In this document: positions 8,800 through 17,746 of the stretch, in pieces | Numbering within the stretch: the first letter of the stretch is position 1 | Layout: every line of letters starts with the position of its first letter | Source of the DNA: Burkholderiales bacterium JOSHI_001 | Lineage (GTDB): Bacteria > Pseudomonadota > Gammaproteobacteria > Burkholderiales > Burkholderiaceae_C | Direction: 5' to 3' | Assembly (NCBI GenBank): GCA_000244995.1 | Contig: CM001438.1 | Coordinates: 5,536,628-5,600,627 of the forward strand | Length of the DNA stretch: 64,000 nt | Position numbers and translations under genes: made by a program | Notes under the pieces: generated by a model | The model's database searches: none | Told to the model about the DNA's origin: nothing | The model's input: the letters and a program-made list of their open reading frames with translations, nothing else

Positions 8800-11700
8800 G
8801 CATCAACAGCACCGGCGAGCCGGTGCTGCGCAGGTCGCCCGCCAGCAGCAGCCCGCCCAGCAGCGCCAGCAGCACGCCCACGCCCATGCCGTAGCCGGGG
8901 CAGGCGTGTTCGGCCTTCAGATCGCCATCCTTTCGGCTGCCGCCAAACATCAGTTCGTCAAAGGCGTGTTCGTCCGGACCGTAGGTCTGCGCCACCTCGG
9001 CCATCGCCGAGCGGATGCCCACCACCACGCGCCGGCCTGCGCCGTGCTCCACACCGGCCTTGGGGTCCACCGGGCAGCGCCACAGCACCGCAGGCACGGG
9101 CTGTCGGCGCATGGTGGCCATCACCAGCGGGCGCAGCGCCAGCTGCAGGCTGTTGTACAGCGCCTCCAGGTTGGTGGCGTGGCAGGCCTGCACCCCCGCG
9201 GCGTCGTCCACCGCGCGCTGGTGGGACCAGAGCGTGCCTTCTTCGATCCACAGCTTCAACACCTGCAGGAAGTTTCCGTGCACCGTGGGCGGAAAGCCCA
9301 GCAGCATGCCGGCCACGCTGTTCGAGATGGCCTCCTGGATCGCTTCCGGCGGCTGGCGCGCCATGTCGCGGCTCAGGTTGTCGATGATTTTCTGGGTCAG
9401 GTCATGGGCGGGCGCCGGCACGCCTGGCGTGCGGTTCTCCAGGTACTTCGCCACGGCGGCCTTCATCCGCGGCCCTTCGACCCCGGCCCGCTGCTCGACC
9501 ATACGGTTCGGGTGCGGGGCGAAGGTGTTGCGCGACACGCTGAACAGCTCACCGGGGCAACGGGGCTTGCCCTGGCCCAACTGGCCGGCGTCCGGGCGGC
9601 CGTCCAGCACCATGCAGGGGTCCGCTCCCGCGGGCGGCAGGCCGAACCAGTGCCGACACAGCAGGCCCAGTACGCGCTCGCTCAGCGTGATCAGCTCGAT
9701 CGGCCGACGCAGCCGAACGTCCCCGTCCGGCCAGCCGCGCGGCTGTTCCAGCGCGGCAAAGCCCTTCAGCACCTGCTGCACGAAGGGCCAGGCGTCGATG
9801 AAGGCCTGTTTTTCTTCCACGCCCTCGATCACCGGGTTCACCGCCGCGGCCTGCACGGCACGGCCGGGGTCGCCGCGGTCCAGGCCCAGCAGGTTCAGCC
9901 CGATGGTGTCCTTCATGCGCAGGCCATACCCGGCCACCGAGTACTGGTCGGCGCCGTCGTCCTGCAGCACCGCCTTCACCGCCGCCAGACCGCCCACCAG
10001 CTGGCCGTAGCCGTCGGCCCGCGCCTGGCCACCTGGCTGCGCCCGCACCTGGGCCCAGACAGCCGGCGACCGCTGCTCGTCGTCCATCAGCAGGCGCCAG
10101 CTGTCCCGGGTGCCGGCCGGGTCCCATTCGGGCGGCGGGGTCTTGGCGCCGGGCTCGGGCTCGGGTGGCCGGGTCAGCACCACCAGATCGCGCAAGGCCG
10201 CCAGGCTGGGCACGAACAGGTACAGGCCCCACTGCAGCTCAACCAGAGGCTGGTCGCCCAGGTCCACGCGCTGCACCGCACCCTGCCCGTCCAGGTAGCG
10301 GAAGGTGCGGAGCTCGCCGCGCCGCGGCACGGCCAGGAAGGGGTCAGCCTGGGCCGAGGACAGGCCCGAGCTGTTGCCGCCGGCCATCCAGCGCTGCAGC
10401 ACCTCGAACTGCTCGGCGATGCTGCCGCAGTAGGCCATGAACATCGCGCCCCGGTCGGCATCGGCCTCGGCTTCGGTGCGCGCCGGGCCGTAGGACATGC
10501 CGCGGCGCAGGATGCGGGGCATGTACTCGCGGCCATCGCGCGGATTGGCGCGCCGCACATGCGACTGGTGCGGGCAGTAGCGCCCGTCGGGGTCCTTGTC
10601 GTAGTTGAACTTGTTGTCCGTCACCGCTTCGGCCGGGTGCAGCAGCGCCTGGCCACCCTGGGTGCGGCCCATCATCCGGGCCCGGGCTTCCAGCGCCAGC
10701 GCGCCGGCATCGGGCCGGCCGGCGAAGGAAGCGTCCATCCGGGCTTCCAGGCGGTCCAGGCGCTGGCGCAGCTTGCGCACCACCAGGAAGCTGCCGTTGT
10801 TCAGCAGCGGGTCCTCCGCCTGGGCGGGCAGCGGGCCGTCGCCGCGGTCGTTGCCATAGCCCAGCAGCAACTCACCCACGCTGACCTCGTCGGTCCCCGG
10901 GCTGGGGACGGGGTCGGCCCGCTGCACCGGGGTGGGCTGGCTCACGCCGTCGACAAAGCCAAAATGTTCCTTCGCCTGCGGGGCAGACGGCGTGCGGCGG
11001 CTGCGGGTGGGCTCCACCGCCAGCACCGTCAGGCCGGTGACCGGGGCCTGCAGGGTGAGGATTTCTTCGGCCAGCTTCGGGTGCAGGCTGGCATCGGTCG
11101 GGCTGGGATCCACCAGCCGCAGCACCACCACCACGTGCACGCTGGCCATGTCAACGCGGTCGTCCGGGTCGCGCGCGGGGCCGTGGCGCAAGGGCCGGCG
11201 CCAGTGCTCGGGGTGGTTGCTGCGCACGTCGCCCAGCAGGGCGCAGCGCGCCTCCATGCCGTCGGCGAATTCCGACGGCAGCCGATCCAGGGTCTGTGGC
11301 GACACCCCCAGCGCCTGCAGGCCGGCATGGCTGAAGCTGATGTGCCAGCGCACCACCTGCGGGTCGGCGGGCGGGCCGCAGCGCGCGGCCCAGCGCTGCA
11401 GTGCCGCCGCGGCCTTGCTGGCGTCGTCCACCTGCAGCATCACCAGCGCACCGTGGGTCACCGGGTCGTTGCGGTTGAGCACCATGTCCTGCAGCAAGTC
11501 GGGCCGGAAGACCAGCGTGTCCTTCGGACGCGGGCGTGCCAGGCTGGCGTCGGGTTCCGGGCTGGCGTCGGGCTCCGGCTTGGGGTCCGGGAGCAACAGC
11601 CAGTCCAGTTCCGGCTTCAGCAGGGCGATGTACGGACCCAGGCGGGCAGCCAGGGCCGGGTCACCCTCGCCGCCGCGCAGTTTTTCCATCAGTTCGGAAA

Positions 11701-12463
11701 ACTCCCGCAGAACCAGGCGGGCGAAGCGCTTGAGCACCAGGTCGTCGCGGCCCAGGTTCTTGCCGAAGAAAGGCGCCAGCCGGTACAGGCCCTTGAGCGT
11801 GCGCACCGGCAGCGCCAGCGCGTGCATCGGGTCGGCCAGCACCTTGCGCAGGGCCTCGTTGCGTTGCTGAACGAAGGGCGGCAGCGCAAAGCGCGCCAGG
11901 CGCTGCTCGGCGGCGGCCGGGTCCGGGCATTCGCGCTGGATGCGTTCCACCTCGGCCAGGTAGCGCGTGTCCGCGGCGGTGGCGGCCGAGTCGGTGTAGA
12001 ACAGGCCGACGTCCATCTCGTGGTCGCGCACCCAGCGGCAGTAGTCGTCGAAATGCGTGTCCTGGGAACCGGGGTAGCCGCCGCAATGGCACAGCAGCGC
12101 GTCCAGCAGCGGGCCGATGTCGCGGTAGATGACGCGCATGTAGGGTTCCCAGCCGCCGTCGAAGCTGACGTTCAGCGTGAGGTAGCGCTGGGCCTGGGTG
12201 TCGCCGTTGTTCAGCGGCGGCCAGATGGCATAGCGGAACTGCTGGATGATGCCGAAGCGGCCTATGGTCTCGGGGAACACCGGCGCGTCCAGTTCGGCCT
12301 CGCGCTGGTTGCGCCGCGCGCTGTGCAAGGCGTTCAGCAGGCGCTGCAGGCGTTCAACATAGGTGATGGTCTCTTCGCAGTCGACGATCTCGTCGCGAAC
12401 CGGTGCCATCAGGGCCAGGTTGGTGACGCCAGCCAGGCCCTGGCCCTTGGTCTTCGATCTCAT
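8762..12463 (-). CDS. Fusion: N-terminal unknown module + DyP-type peroxidase + cytochrome P450-like module (1233 aa)
   Basis: ATG 12463 is preferred because GGGGGAG lies 6-7 bases upstream; a GTG 10 codons earlier is possible. Residues 25-290 form an unrecognised, partly helical module. Residues about 315-765 form a dye-decolorizing peroxidase: FGFVDGVSQP (501-510, catalytic Asp505), CPHQSHVRRANPR (630-642, His635 as proximal heme ligand) and RILRRGMSYGP (Arg654 distal). From about 780 a P450-like module follows. It has an I-helix-like SNSVAGMLLGFPP (1047-1059), ATMR at the ExxR position (1116-1119), and a heme-loop-like FGG plus EHACPG with Cys1188. The I-helix acid/Thr pair and the ExxR Glu are missing, so P450 chemistry is uncertain. 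No signal peptide is visible. The peroxidase part should be active; the rest is inference. Confidence 0.85.
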   Translation of the reverse strand: MRSKTKGQGLAGVTNLALMAPVRDEIVDCEETITYVERLQRLLNALHSARRNQREAELDAPVFPETIGRFGIIQQFRYAIWPPLNNGDTQAQRYLTLNVSFDGGWEPYMRVIYRDIGPLLDALLCHCGGYPGSQDTHFDDYCRWVRDHEMDVGLFYTDSAATAADTRYLAEVERIQRECPDPAAAEQRLARFALPPFVQQRNEALRKVLADPMHALALPVRTLKGLYRLAPFFGKNLGRDDLVLKRFARLVLREFSELMEKLRGGEGDPALAARLGPYIALLKPELDWLLLPDPKPEPDASPEPDASLARPRPKDTLVFRPDLLQDMVLNRNDPVTHGALVMLQVDDASKAAAALQRWAARCGPPADPQVVRWHISFSHAGLQALGVSPQTLDRLPSEFADGMEARCALLGDVRSNHPEHWRRPLRHGPARDPDDRVDMASVHVVVVLRLVDPSPTDASLHPKLAEEILTLQAPVTGLTVLAVEPTRSRRTPSAPQAKEHFGFVDGVSQPTPVQRADPVPSPGTDEVSVGELLLGYGNDRGDGPLPAQAEDPLLNNGSFLVVRKLRQRLDRLEARMDASFAGRPDAGALALEARARMMGRTQGGQALLHPAEAVTDNKFNYDKDPDGRYCPHQSHVRRANPRDGREYMPRILRRGMSYGPARTEAEADADRGAMFMAYCGSIAEQFEVLQRWMAGGNSSGLSSAQADPFLAVPRRGELRTFRYLDGQGAVQRVDLGDQPLVELQWGLYLFVPSLAALRDLVVLTRPPEPEPGAKTPPPEWDPAGTRDSWRLLMDDEQRSPAVWAQVRAQPGGQARADGYGQLVGGLAAVKAVLQDDGADQYSVAGYGLRMKDTIGLNLLGLDRGDPGRAVQAAAVNPVIEGVEEKQAFIDAWPFVQQVLKGFAALEQPRGWPDGDVRLRRPIELITLSERVLGLLCRHWFGLPPAGADPCMVLDGRPDAGQLGQGKPRCPGELFSVSRNTFAPHPNRMVEQRAGVEGPRMKAAVAKYLENRTPGVPAPAHDLTQKIIDNLSRDMARQPPEAIQEAISNSVAGMLLGFPPTVHGNFLQVLKLWIEEGTLWSHQRAVDDAAGVQACHATNLEALYNSLQLALRPLVMATMRRQPVPAVLWRCPVDPKAGVEHGAGRRVVVGIRSAMAEVAQTYGPDEHAFDELMFGGSRKDGDLKAEHACPGYGMGVGVLLALLGGLLLAGDLRSTGSPVLLMLTPPSPPPPSPP

Positions 12464-12550
12464 GTGCGGCTCCCCCCAGGTGCCGGGCGACACGCCGTGA
12501 CTTCGGCGCGGCCCAGCCCGGCGACCCTGACCGGCGACGTTAGCGTCTTG

Positions 12551-14179
12551 TTACGTTCCTGCCATCCGGCAAAGTGTTGACGCGCCCTGGCGGGCCAGCG
12601 CGTCGTGCACCGCTTGCAGGTCCAGCGGCGGCGGCAGCCGCAGCACCTGCGGCATTTCGTCGGGCTGCAGGGCTTCGGCGCTGGCGAGTTGGGCTTGCAG
12701 CACCGCGGCGTCGGCCTCTGACGGGTCCTGCCCGGCCTGGCGGCGCTGCAGCAGGCGCTGGCGCAGCGTGGCTTCGTCCACCACCAGGTCCAGGATGAGC
12801 AGGGGCACGCCCAGGCGACGCGCCAGGCGGCGCGCGGCGTCGCGCGGGGCGCGGCGCAGGAAGCTGGCGTCCAGCACCACCGGCCGGCCGCCGTGCAACA
12901 CCGCCGCGGCCAGGCGCAGCAGGTGGCGGTAGGTGTGCTGCGTGTTCGCGGCGTCGTACAGCCCGGCGTTCAGGGCCGAGCCACTGGCCTGCCCCGGCGC
13001 CAGCCCGGCCAGGCGCTTGCGCTGCACGTCGCTGCGCAGGCGCAGCGCGCCCATGGCTTGCACCAGCGCCAGGGCCAGCGTGGACTTGCCGCTGCCGGCC
13101 AGGCCGTGCATCAGCAGCAGCGCCGGGCGGCCCTGCAGCCGGGCCGGCTGCGTGGCCAGCGCCACCGCCAGGTCCAGGTAGCGCTGCGCGCTTTCGCGGT
13201 CGCGCGCTTCACCCGGGCCGCCGCGTTCGCCCGGCTGCACGGCCCGCAGCAGCGCCACCTTGGCGCGCACCAGGGCGCGGTTCACCTGGTACCAGGGCAG
13301 CAGGCGCAGGCCCTGCACGTCGCCACTGGCTTCCACCCAGGCGTTGACGAAGCGGTGTGCCAGCGCCGGCAGGCCGTGAGCCTGCAGGTCCATCGCCAGG
13401 AAGGCGATGTCGTCGGCCGTGTCGATCCAGCGCAGCGCCGGGTTGAAGTCGATGCCGTCGAAGGCCGTGGGCTGGCCGTCGATCTGCACCACATTGCCCA
13501 GGTGCAGGTCGCCATGGCCTTCGCGCACGAAGCCTTGCGCCAGGCGGCGCGCGAACAGCGGCGCCAGCCGCGGGCCTTGCGCCTGGGCCCAGGCCTGCAG
13601 CGGGGCCAGCACCTTTGCGCACTGCGACGCTTCGAGCAAGGGCGCCAGTTCATTCAGGTTGTCCTGCAGCGCGTCGCGCACCCGCGCGCCGCTGCCCCAG
13701 GGGCCATCCGGTGGGGCCACGGCCGCGGCGGCATGGAATTGCGCCAGTTGCAGCGCCAGCGCGTCCACCATCTCGGGGCGCAGCGTGCCGTGTTCGGCCA
13801 GGTGCTGCCACAGCCCTTGCTGCGCGAAAGCGCGCATGGCCACGGCCCATTCCAGCACCGAGCCCGGGCCGCCCAGTCGCGGCGCAGCGGCCGGGCCGGT
13901 CACCGGCAGCAGGTCCAGGTACAGCGCGGGCGCCAGGCGGCGGTTCAGCCGCAGCTCCTCCAGCCCTTGGGCGTGGCGCAGCGCCAGCGTGTGCGCGTCC
14001 AGAAAGGGCGTGCGCAGCGCCTTCTTCAGCTTGTAGGCCCGTTCACCCGCCACCAGCACCCAGGAGATGTGGGTTTCCAGCAGCAGCACCGGTGCGCCGG
14101 TCTGTGCGGCCAGGTGCTGGCGCAGCGCCGCCACGAGCGCGGCCTGCTGTGGCAAGGTGGGTTCGGGGTCGGCCGCCAT
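12551..14179 (-). CDS. Bifunctional aminoglycoside-phosphotransferase-like / P-loop ATPase protein
   Basis: 542 residues from the ATG at 14179. The N-terminal half looks like an APH/choline-kinase fold: an ETHISWVLVAGERAYKLKK segment early on, then REGHGDLHLGNVV with the catalytic HGDLHxxN motif and AFDGIDFNPALRWIDTADD as metal-binding segment. The C-terminal third is a separate P-loop kinase module (MHGLAGSGKSTLA, about residue 355, and VVLDASFLRR). This two-domain arrangement is a known bacterial family of uncertain substrate and should not be read as an antibiotic-resistance gene. It is separated from the peroxidase fusion by 87 bases on the same strand and could share its transcript. Confidence 0.85.
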   Translation of the reverse strand: MAADPEPTLPQQAALVAALRQHLAAQTGAPVLLLETHISWVLVAGERAYKLKKALRTPFLDAHTLALRHAQGLEELRLNRRLAPALYLDLLPVTGPAAAPRLGGPGSVLEWAVAMRAFAQQGLWQHLAEHGTLRPEMVDALALQLAQFHAAAAVAPPDGPWGSGARVRDALQDNLNELAPLLEASQCAKVLAPLQAWAQAQGPRLAPLFARRLAQGFVREGHGDLHLGNVVQIDGQPTAFDGIDFNPALRWIDTADDIAFLAMDLQAHGLPALAHRFVNAWVEASGDVQGLRLLPWYQVNRALVRAKVALLRAVQPGERGGPGEARDRESAQRYLDLAVALATQPARLQGRPALLLMHGLAGSGKSTLALALVQAMGALRLRSDVQRKRLAGLAPGQASGSALNAGLYDAANTQHTYRHLLRLAAAVLHGGRPVVLDASFLRRAPRDAARRLARRLGVPLLILDLVVDEATLRQRLLQRRQAGQDPSEADAAVLQAQLASAEALQPDEMPQVLRLPPPLDLQAVHDALARQGASTLCRMAGT

Positions 14180-14283
14180 GGCGCAAGCATGGCACGCCGC
14201 TGGCGCGCGGCCCAACCGGGGCGAACACCGCGGCCACCGTGGCCGGCATTCCGGGCACGCTGGTGCCCAGGTGCCATGCCAGG

Positions 14284-15414
14284 CTACTGCAGCGGCGGCA
14301 GGCCCTGGGTGCGGCCGCGCCCGGCCAGCTTGGCGCCGTACATGGCGCGGTCAGCGCGCTCGATGGCCGCGTCGATGTCGTCCGGCCCGGTGCACAGCGC
14401 CACCCCGGCGGAAAAGCCCAGGCCGTGCCCCGCGGCAACGCCGTCAACGCCCAGGCCCGAGTAGGCCAGGCGCAACCGGTCCAGGCAGATGCAGGCCTGT
14501 TGCTCATCGGTGTCGGGCAGCACGAACAGGAATTCCTCGCCGCCCCAGCGCGCCACGCGGTCGGCGCCGCGCAGTTCGCGCTCAGCGGCGCGCGCGAAGG
14601 CCTGCAGCACGCGGTCGCCCACCTGGTGGCCGAAGCTGTCGTTGATCTGCTTGAAATGGTCCAGGTCGGCCAGGGCCACCACCAGCGGCCGGTCGGCGCG
14701 CTGGGCCTGGCCGCTGGCGCGGCGCAACTCGTCCTGGGCGGCCCGGCGGTTCAGCAGGCCGGTGAGCGTGTCGCGCGTGGCCAGCAGGCGGATGCGCTCC
14801 AGCGCCTCGGTCAACTCGGCCTTCTGTGCGCTCAGGCGCGCGCGCATGCGGCCCAGGCGGTCCGACAGGATGCGGATCATGGCCATGGACGCCGCCACGA
14901 AGGCCCAGTTCGCGGCCTCCTGCAGGGGCTCGTGCCCGGCCGGCCGCGCCACCGCCAGCCAGGCCATCACCGCGCCCATCAGCACGATGCCGAAGTGCGA
15001 CAGCGCCCGCGCCGCCAGGGGCTGCAGCGCGAAGATGCCGAAGCACAGGATCAGCGGCAGCAGGCACAGCAGCGCCGCCCGGTTGGGCCCGGCCAGGGTG
15101 TAGCCCCAGGCCACGCAGACCATGGCGTACATCATCTGGGGCGCGCTCAGGGACGCCTCCTGGCTGAGCCGCTCGCCCAGGCCGCAACGCACCAGCAGGT
15201 AGAACACCGCACAGCCGGCCAGCGTGAGCACCACGTACCAGGCCACCGGGGCGCCGGCGATCCGGCCCTGCTGCCACTGCAGCACCAGCAGCGCCTGGAT
15301 CAACAGCAGCGCCGGCACGCCCAGCAGGGACTGCAGCACACGCATGCGCTGTCGGTCGTTGGCGCCCAGCAACAGGGCACCCAGGGCAAATGCGGGCCGG
15401 GGCATCCAAGGCAT
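14284..15414 (-). CDS. Membrane-bound diguanylate cyclase (GGDEF)
   Basis: 376 residues. About six hydrophobic segments fill residues 27-185, followed by a short helical linker and a GGDEF domain from about 205. The active site reads GGEEF (291-295), so cyclase activity making c-di-GMP from two GTP is expected. An RxxD inhibitory site (Arg282-Asp285) lies exactly five residues upstream, as in product-inhibited enzymes. DTLTGLLNRR and DLDHFKQINDSFGH are canonical. The membrane half is a sensor of unknown input. The start at 15414 has no clear Shine-Dalgarno; a Met three codons later is an alternative. Confidence 0.93.
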   Translation of the reverse strand: MPWMPRPAFALGALLLGANDRQRMRVLQSLLGVPALLLIQALLVLQWQQGRIAGAPVAWYVVLTLAGCAVFYLLVRCGLGERLSQEASLSAPQMMYAMVCVAWGYTLAGPNRAALLCLLPLILCFGIFALQPLAARALSHFGIVLMGAVMAWLAVARPAGHEPLQEAANWAFVAASMAMIRILSDRLGRMRARLSAQKAELTEALERIRLLATRDTLTGLLNRRAAQDELRRASGQAQRADRPLVVALADLDHFKQINDSFGHQVGDRVLQAFARAAERELRGADRVARWGGEEFLFVLPDTDEQQACICLDRLRLAYSGLGVDGVAAGHGLGFSAGVALCTGPDDIDAAIERADRAMYGAKLAGRGRTQGLPPLQ

Positions 15415-15600
15415 ATCGGCAAAACCGCGGCGATATCAAGCCGGAATGGGTCGGCGCCAGGCGCGCGGGTTGACTTTCCGGCCCGATCACCCTGGCGCGG
15501 CCATCGGGACCTTCCCAGGCCGCCGCAGCGCTGGCCGCAGAATGGCCCCCGCACGCGCACGCGCTTCTGCCCCCACCGCCTGAATCCCCAAGGAGACCCC

Positions 15601-16245
15601 ATGACCCTGGCCGACCGCCTGCAGGCTTGCCACAGTTCTGTGGTGCACGACGTGATGAAGGACCTGGGCCTGCCGCTGCGCGTGCTGCCGCGCAGCATCG
15701 TCGGGCTGGACCCCACGATGAAGGCCGCCGGCCCGGTGTTCACCATCCGCGGGCGGCCGGACCCCACGCTGGACAAGCACACCTCTCTTTATGAATGGGC
15801 CGGCCTGCTGTCGCGTGCACCGGCCGGGCACGTGGTGGTGTGCCAGCCGCAGGACGACACGCGCGCGCTGTTCGGTGGCCTGTCGGCCGAGGCCTTGAAG
15901 CTGAAGGGTGTGCGCGGCTACATCGTCGATGGCGGTTGCCGCGACATCCAGGCCGTGGTGGACCAGGGCTTCCCGGTCTTCGCGCGCTATGCCACGCCCA
16001 TCGACATCGTGTGCGCCTGGCGCGCCGAGGCCTTCGAGCAGCCGGTGGCCATCGGCGGCCTGCAGGTGCTGCCCGACGACCACGTGCTGGCCGACCGCGA
16101 CGGCATCATCCTGGTGAGCGCGGCCGAGGTCGAAGCCGTGGTGGCCGCCGCCGAACGCAAGATGGCCACCGAGGGCGACATGGTGCGCGCCATCCGTGCC
16201 GGCGAAGACCCTCAGGCGGCCTACCTGCGCTACCGCGTCTTCTAG
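15601..16245 (+). CDS. RraA / HMG-aldolase family protein
   Basis: 214 residues starting at ATG 15601 behind AAGGAGA. It belongs to the RraA-like fold shared by 4-hydroxy-4-methyl-2-oxoglutarate/oxaloacetate aldolases and the RNase E inhibitor RraA. Visible hallmarks are the LFGGLSAEALKLKGVRG glycine-rich stretch, the metal and substrate segment VDGGCRD (Arg and Asp), and DxDG (ADRDGIILV). No pathway genes for gallate or protocatechuate cleavage are nearby, so an aldolase-like role is only inferred from family. It is divergent from the diguanylate cyclase and 29 bases upstream of a metallo-hydrolase gene. Confidence 0.87.
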   Translation: MTLADRLQACHSSVVHDVMKDLGLPLRVLPRSIVGLDPTMKAAGPVFTIRGRPDPTLDKHTSLYEWAGLLSRAPAGHVVVCQPQDDTRALFGGLSAEALKLKGVRGYIVDGGCRDIQAVVDQGFPVFARYATPIDIVCAWRAEAFEQPVAIGGLQVLPDDHVLADRDGIILVSAAEVEAVVAAAERKMATEGDMVRAIRAGEDPQAAYLRYRVF

Positions 16246-16274
16246 AACCGGCGTCACTTTCGCCTCACCTGAAC

Positions 16275-16913
16275 ATGCTGAACTACGAAACCATCCCGGT
16301 CACCCCTTTTCAACAAAATTGCTCCCTGGTCTGGTGCAGTGACACGAAGGAGGCCGCGGTCATCGACCCCGGTGGCGACCTGCCTGAGATCGCGGCCGCG
16401 GTGAAGCGGCTGGGCCTGAACCTGACGCAGATCCTGCTCACCCATGCCCACATCGACCACGCCGGTGGCACCGGCACGCTGGCGCGAGAGCTGAAGCTGC
16501 CCATCGTGGGGCCGCACCCGGGCGACCAGTACTGGATCGACGGGCTGGCGCAGCAAAGCAAGATGTTCGGCTTTGCGCCGGCCGAGCCCTTCACGCCCAC
16601 ACGCTGGCTGGCCGATGGCGACACCGTGACGGTGGGGCACAGCACGCTGGCCGTGCGCCACTGCCCGGGCCACACGCCGGGGCATGTGGTGTTCCACAGC
16701 GCCGAGGCGAAGCGCGCCTTCGTAGGCGATGTGCTGTTCGCGGGCAGCATAGGCCGCACCGACTTCCCCGGCGGCGACCACGACACGCTCATCGCCAGCA
16801 TCACCCAGCGGCTGTGGCCGATGGGCGACGACACGGTGTTCATCCCCGGCCACGGGCCGGAAAGCAGCTTCGGCCGCGAACGGCGCGGCAACCCCTACGT
16901 GGGCGGCACCTGA
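16275..16913 (+). CDS. Metallo-beta-lactamase-fold hydrolase (glyoxalase II-like)
   Basis: 212 residues. The zinc-binding signature THAHIDHAGG is present (HxHxDH), followed by HCPGHTPGH, the bridging Asp in FVGDVLFAGSIGR, and a final IPGHGPE histidine, so all metal ligands of a glyoxalase II-type site are visible. The protein is shorter than full glyoxalase II (about 250) because the C-terminal substrate-binding domain is absent, which fits the YcbL-like type I branch. Likely role: thioester hydrolysis in the cytoplasm. Its last 19 bases overlap the convergent PEP-CTERM-like gene. Confidence 0.9.
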   Translation: MLNYETIPVTPFQQNCSLVWCSDTKEAAVIDPGGDLPEIAAAVKRLGLNLTQILLTHAHIDHAGGTGTLARELKLPIVGPHPGDQYWIDGLAQQSKMFGFAPAEPFTPTRWLADGDTVTVGHSTLAVRHCPGHTPGHVVFHSAEAKRAFVGDVLFAGSIGRTDFPGGDHDTLIASITQRLWPMGDDTVFIPGHGPESSFGRERRGNPYVGGT

Positions 16914-17746
16914 TCGGCACGCGCCCCGCGCGCGCCCTGCTGCAGCCGGCGCAGGGCCCATAGCAGGCCGGCCGCGCCCATCAGCACCGCGGTCGGGGGC
17001 TCTGACACCGGCAGGCTGTTCACCGGCAGCGCCACCGCCGCCACCGCTTCGGAGGCAAAGGCCGTGCCCCAGGCGGCGCCCAGGCCGCTGGCCGCGCTGT
17101 AGCTCACCAGCCAGGCGCTGGTGCCGGTGGCGGGGTCGATGCGCACCACGCTCTGGCCGGTCAGGCCGTACAGGTGAACGTTGTCGTCGGTGGCCAGGCC
17201 ATAGACCCGGGCCACGCCCAGGCCGCTGCCCACCGCACTGGCGTTGCCCGTGGTGGCGTCGATGCGAAACAGGGTGTCGGCCACGGGCCGGGTGGAGCTG
17301 AGGTACAGGCTGCCGCCCACGAAGGCCAGGTCGCCAGAGGATTCAAAGCCGGGCTGGGTGCGGCCCAGCGGGCTGACCACACCGCTTTGCGTGTTCACGG
17401 TCATCAGCCGCCGGTTGGCCGCGTACAGCGTGCCGTCGGCGTCGAAGGCCAGCGAGTTGACCGTGGTGCCCAGGTTGGCCACGAAGCGCGTGCTGGCATT
17501 GCGGCGGTCGATGCGGTAGAGGCTGTCGCCGTCCACGCCCCACAGTTCGCCGTCGGCGTTGAAGGCGATGTCGGTCATGGCCTGGCCCATCTGGCCCACG
17601 ATGCTGACCGCCCCGCTGGCCAGGTCCACCCGGCCCAGCGTGCCGTCGCCGTCACTCACCCACAGCGTGGGCACGGCCAGCGCCCCCTGAACCGACAGCG
17701 CGGCGCCCAGCGCCAGCAGCCCTTTGAACATTGCGGTCGTCGCCAT
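16895..17746 (-). CDS. Secreted beta-propeller-like protein with PEP-CTERM-like C-terminus
   Basis: 283 residues. ATG 17746 is preceded by AAGGAG at 7-base spacing. A Sec signal peptide is clear (hydrophobic GLLALGAALSVQGALA, cleavage after ALA). The body contains repeated short motifs such as LWGVDGDSLYRID, LYAANRR, LFRIDATTGNASAVG and VVRIDPATGTS, typical of NHL/YVTN-like propeller blades. The C-terminus VSEPPTAVLMGAAGLLWALRRLQ resembles a PEP-CTERM sorting tag: Pro-Glu-Pro-like motif, one helix, basic cluster. It differs in reading SEPPT and in having about 17 further residues. Function: exported, surface or matrix-associated; ligand unknown. Confidence 0.75.
   Translation of the reverse strand: MATTAMFKGLLALGAALSVQGALAVPTLWVSDGDGTLGRVDLASGAVSIVGQMGQAMTDIAFNADGELWGVDGDSLYRIDRRNASTRFVANLGTTVNSLAFDADGTLYAANRRLMTVNTQSGVVSPLGRTQPGFESSGDLAFVGGSLYLSSTRPVADTLFRIDATTGNASAVGSGLGVARVYGLATDDNVHLYGLTGQSVVRIDPATGTSAWLVSYSAASGLGAAWGTAFASEAVAAVALPVNSLPVSEPPTAVLMGAAGLLWALRRLQQGARGARADQVPPT

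Noticed and set aside
9000..9500. Conventional P450 assignment with full activity
   Set aside because: ExxR and the I-helix acid/Thr pair are absent, so only a P450-like module is claimed.
8474..12580. A 1368-codon plus-strand frame antisense to the peroxidase fusion
   Set aside because: Composition is typical of a shadow frame and it starts within the cyclase gene in another frame; the minus strand has intact DyP motifs.
12551..14179. Aminoglycoside resistance gene
   Set aside because: The APH-like fold is shared by many small-molecule kinases, and the fusion to a P-loop kinase belongs to a family not known for resistance.
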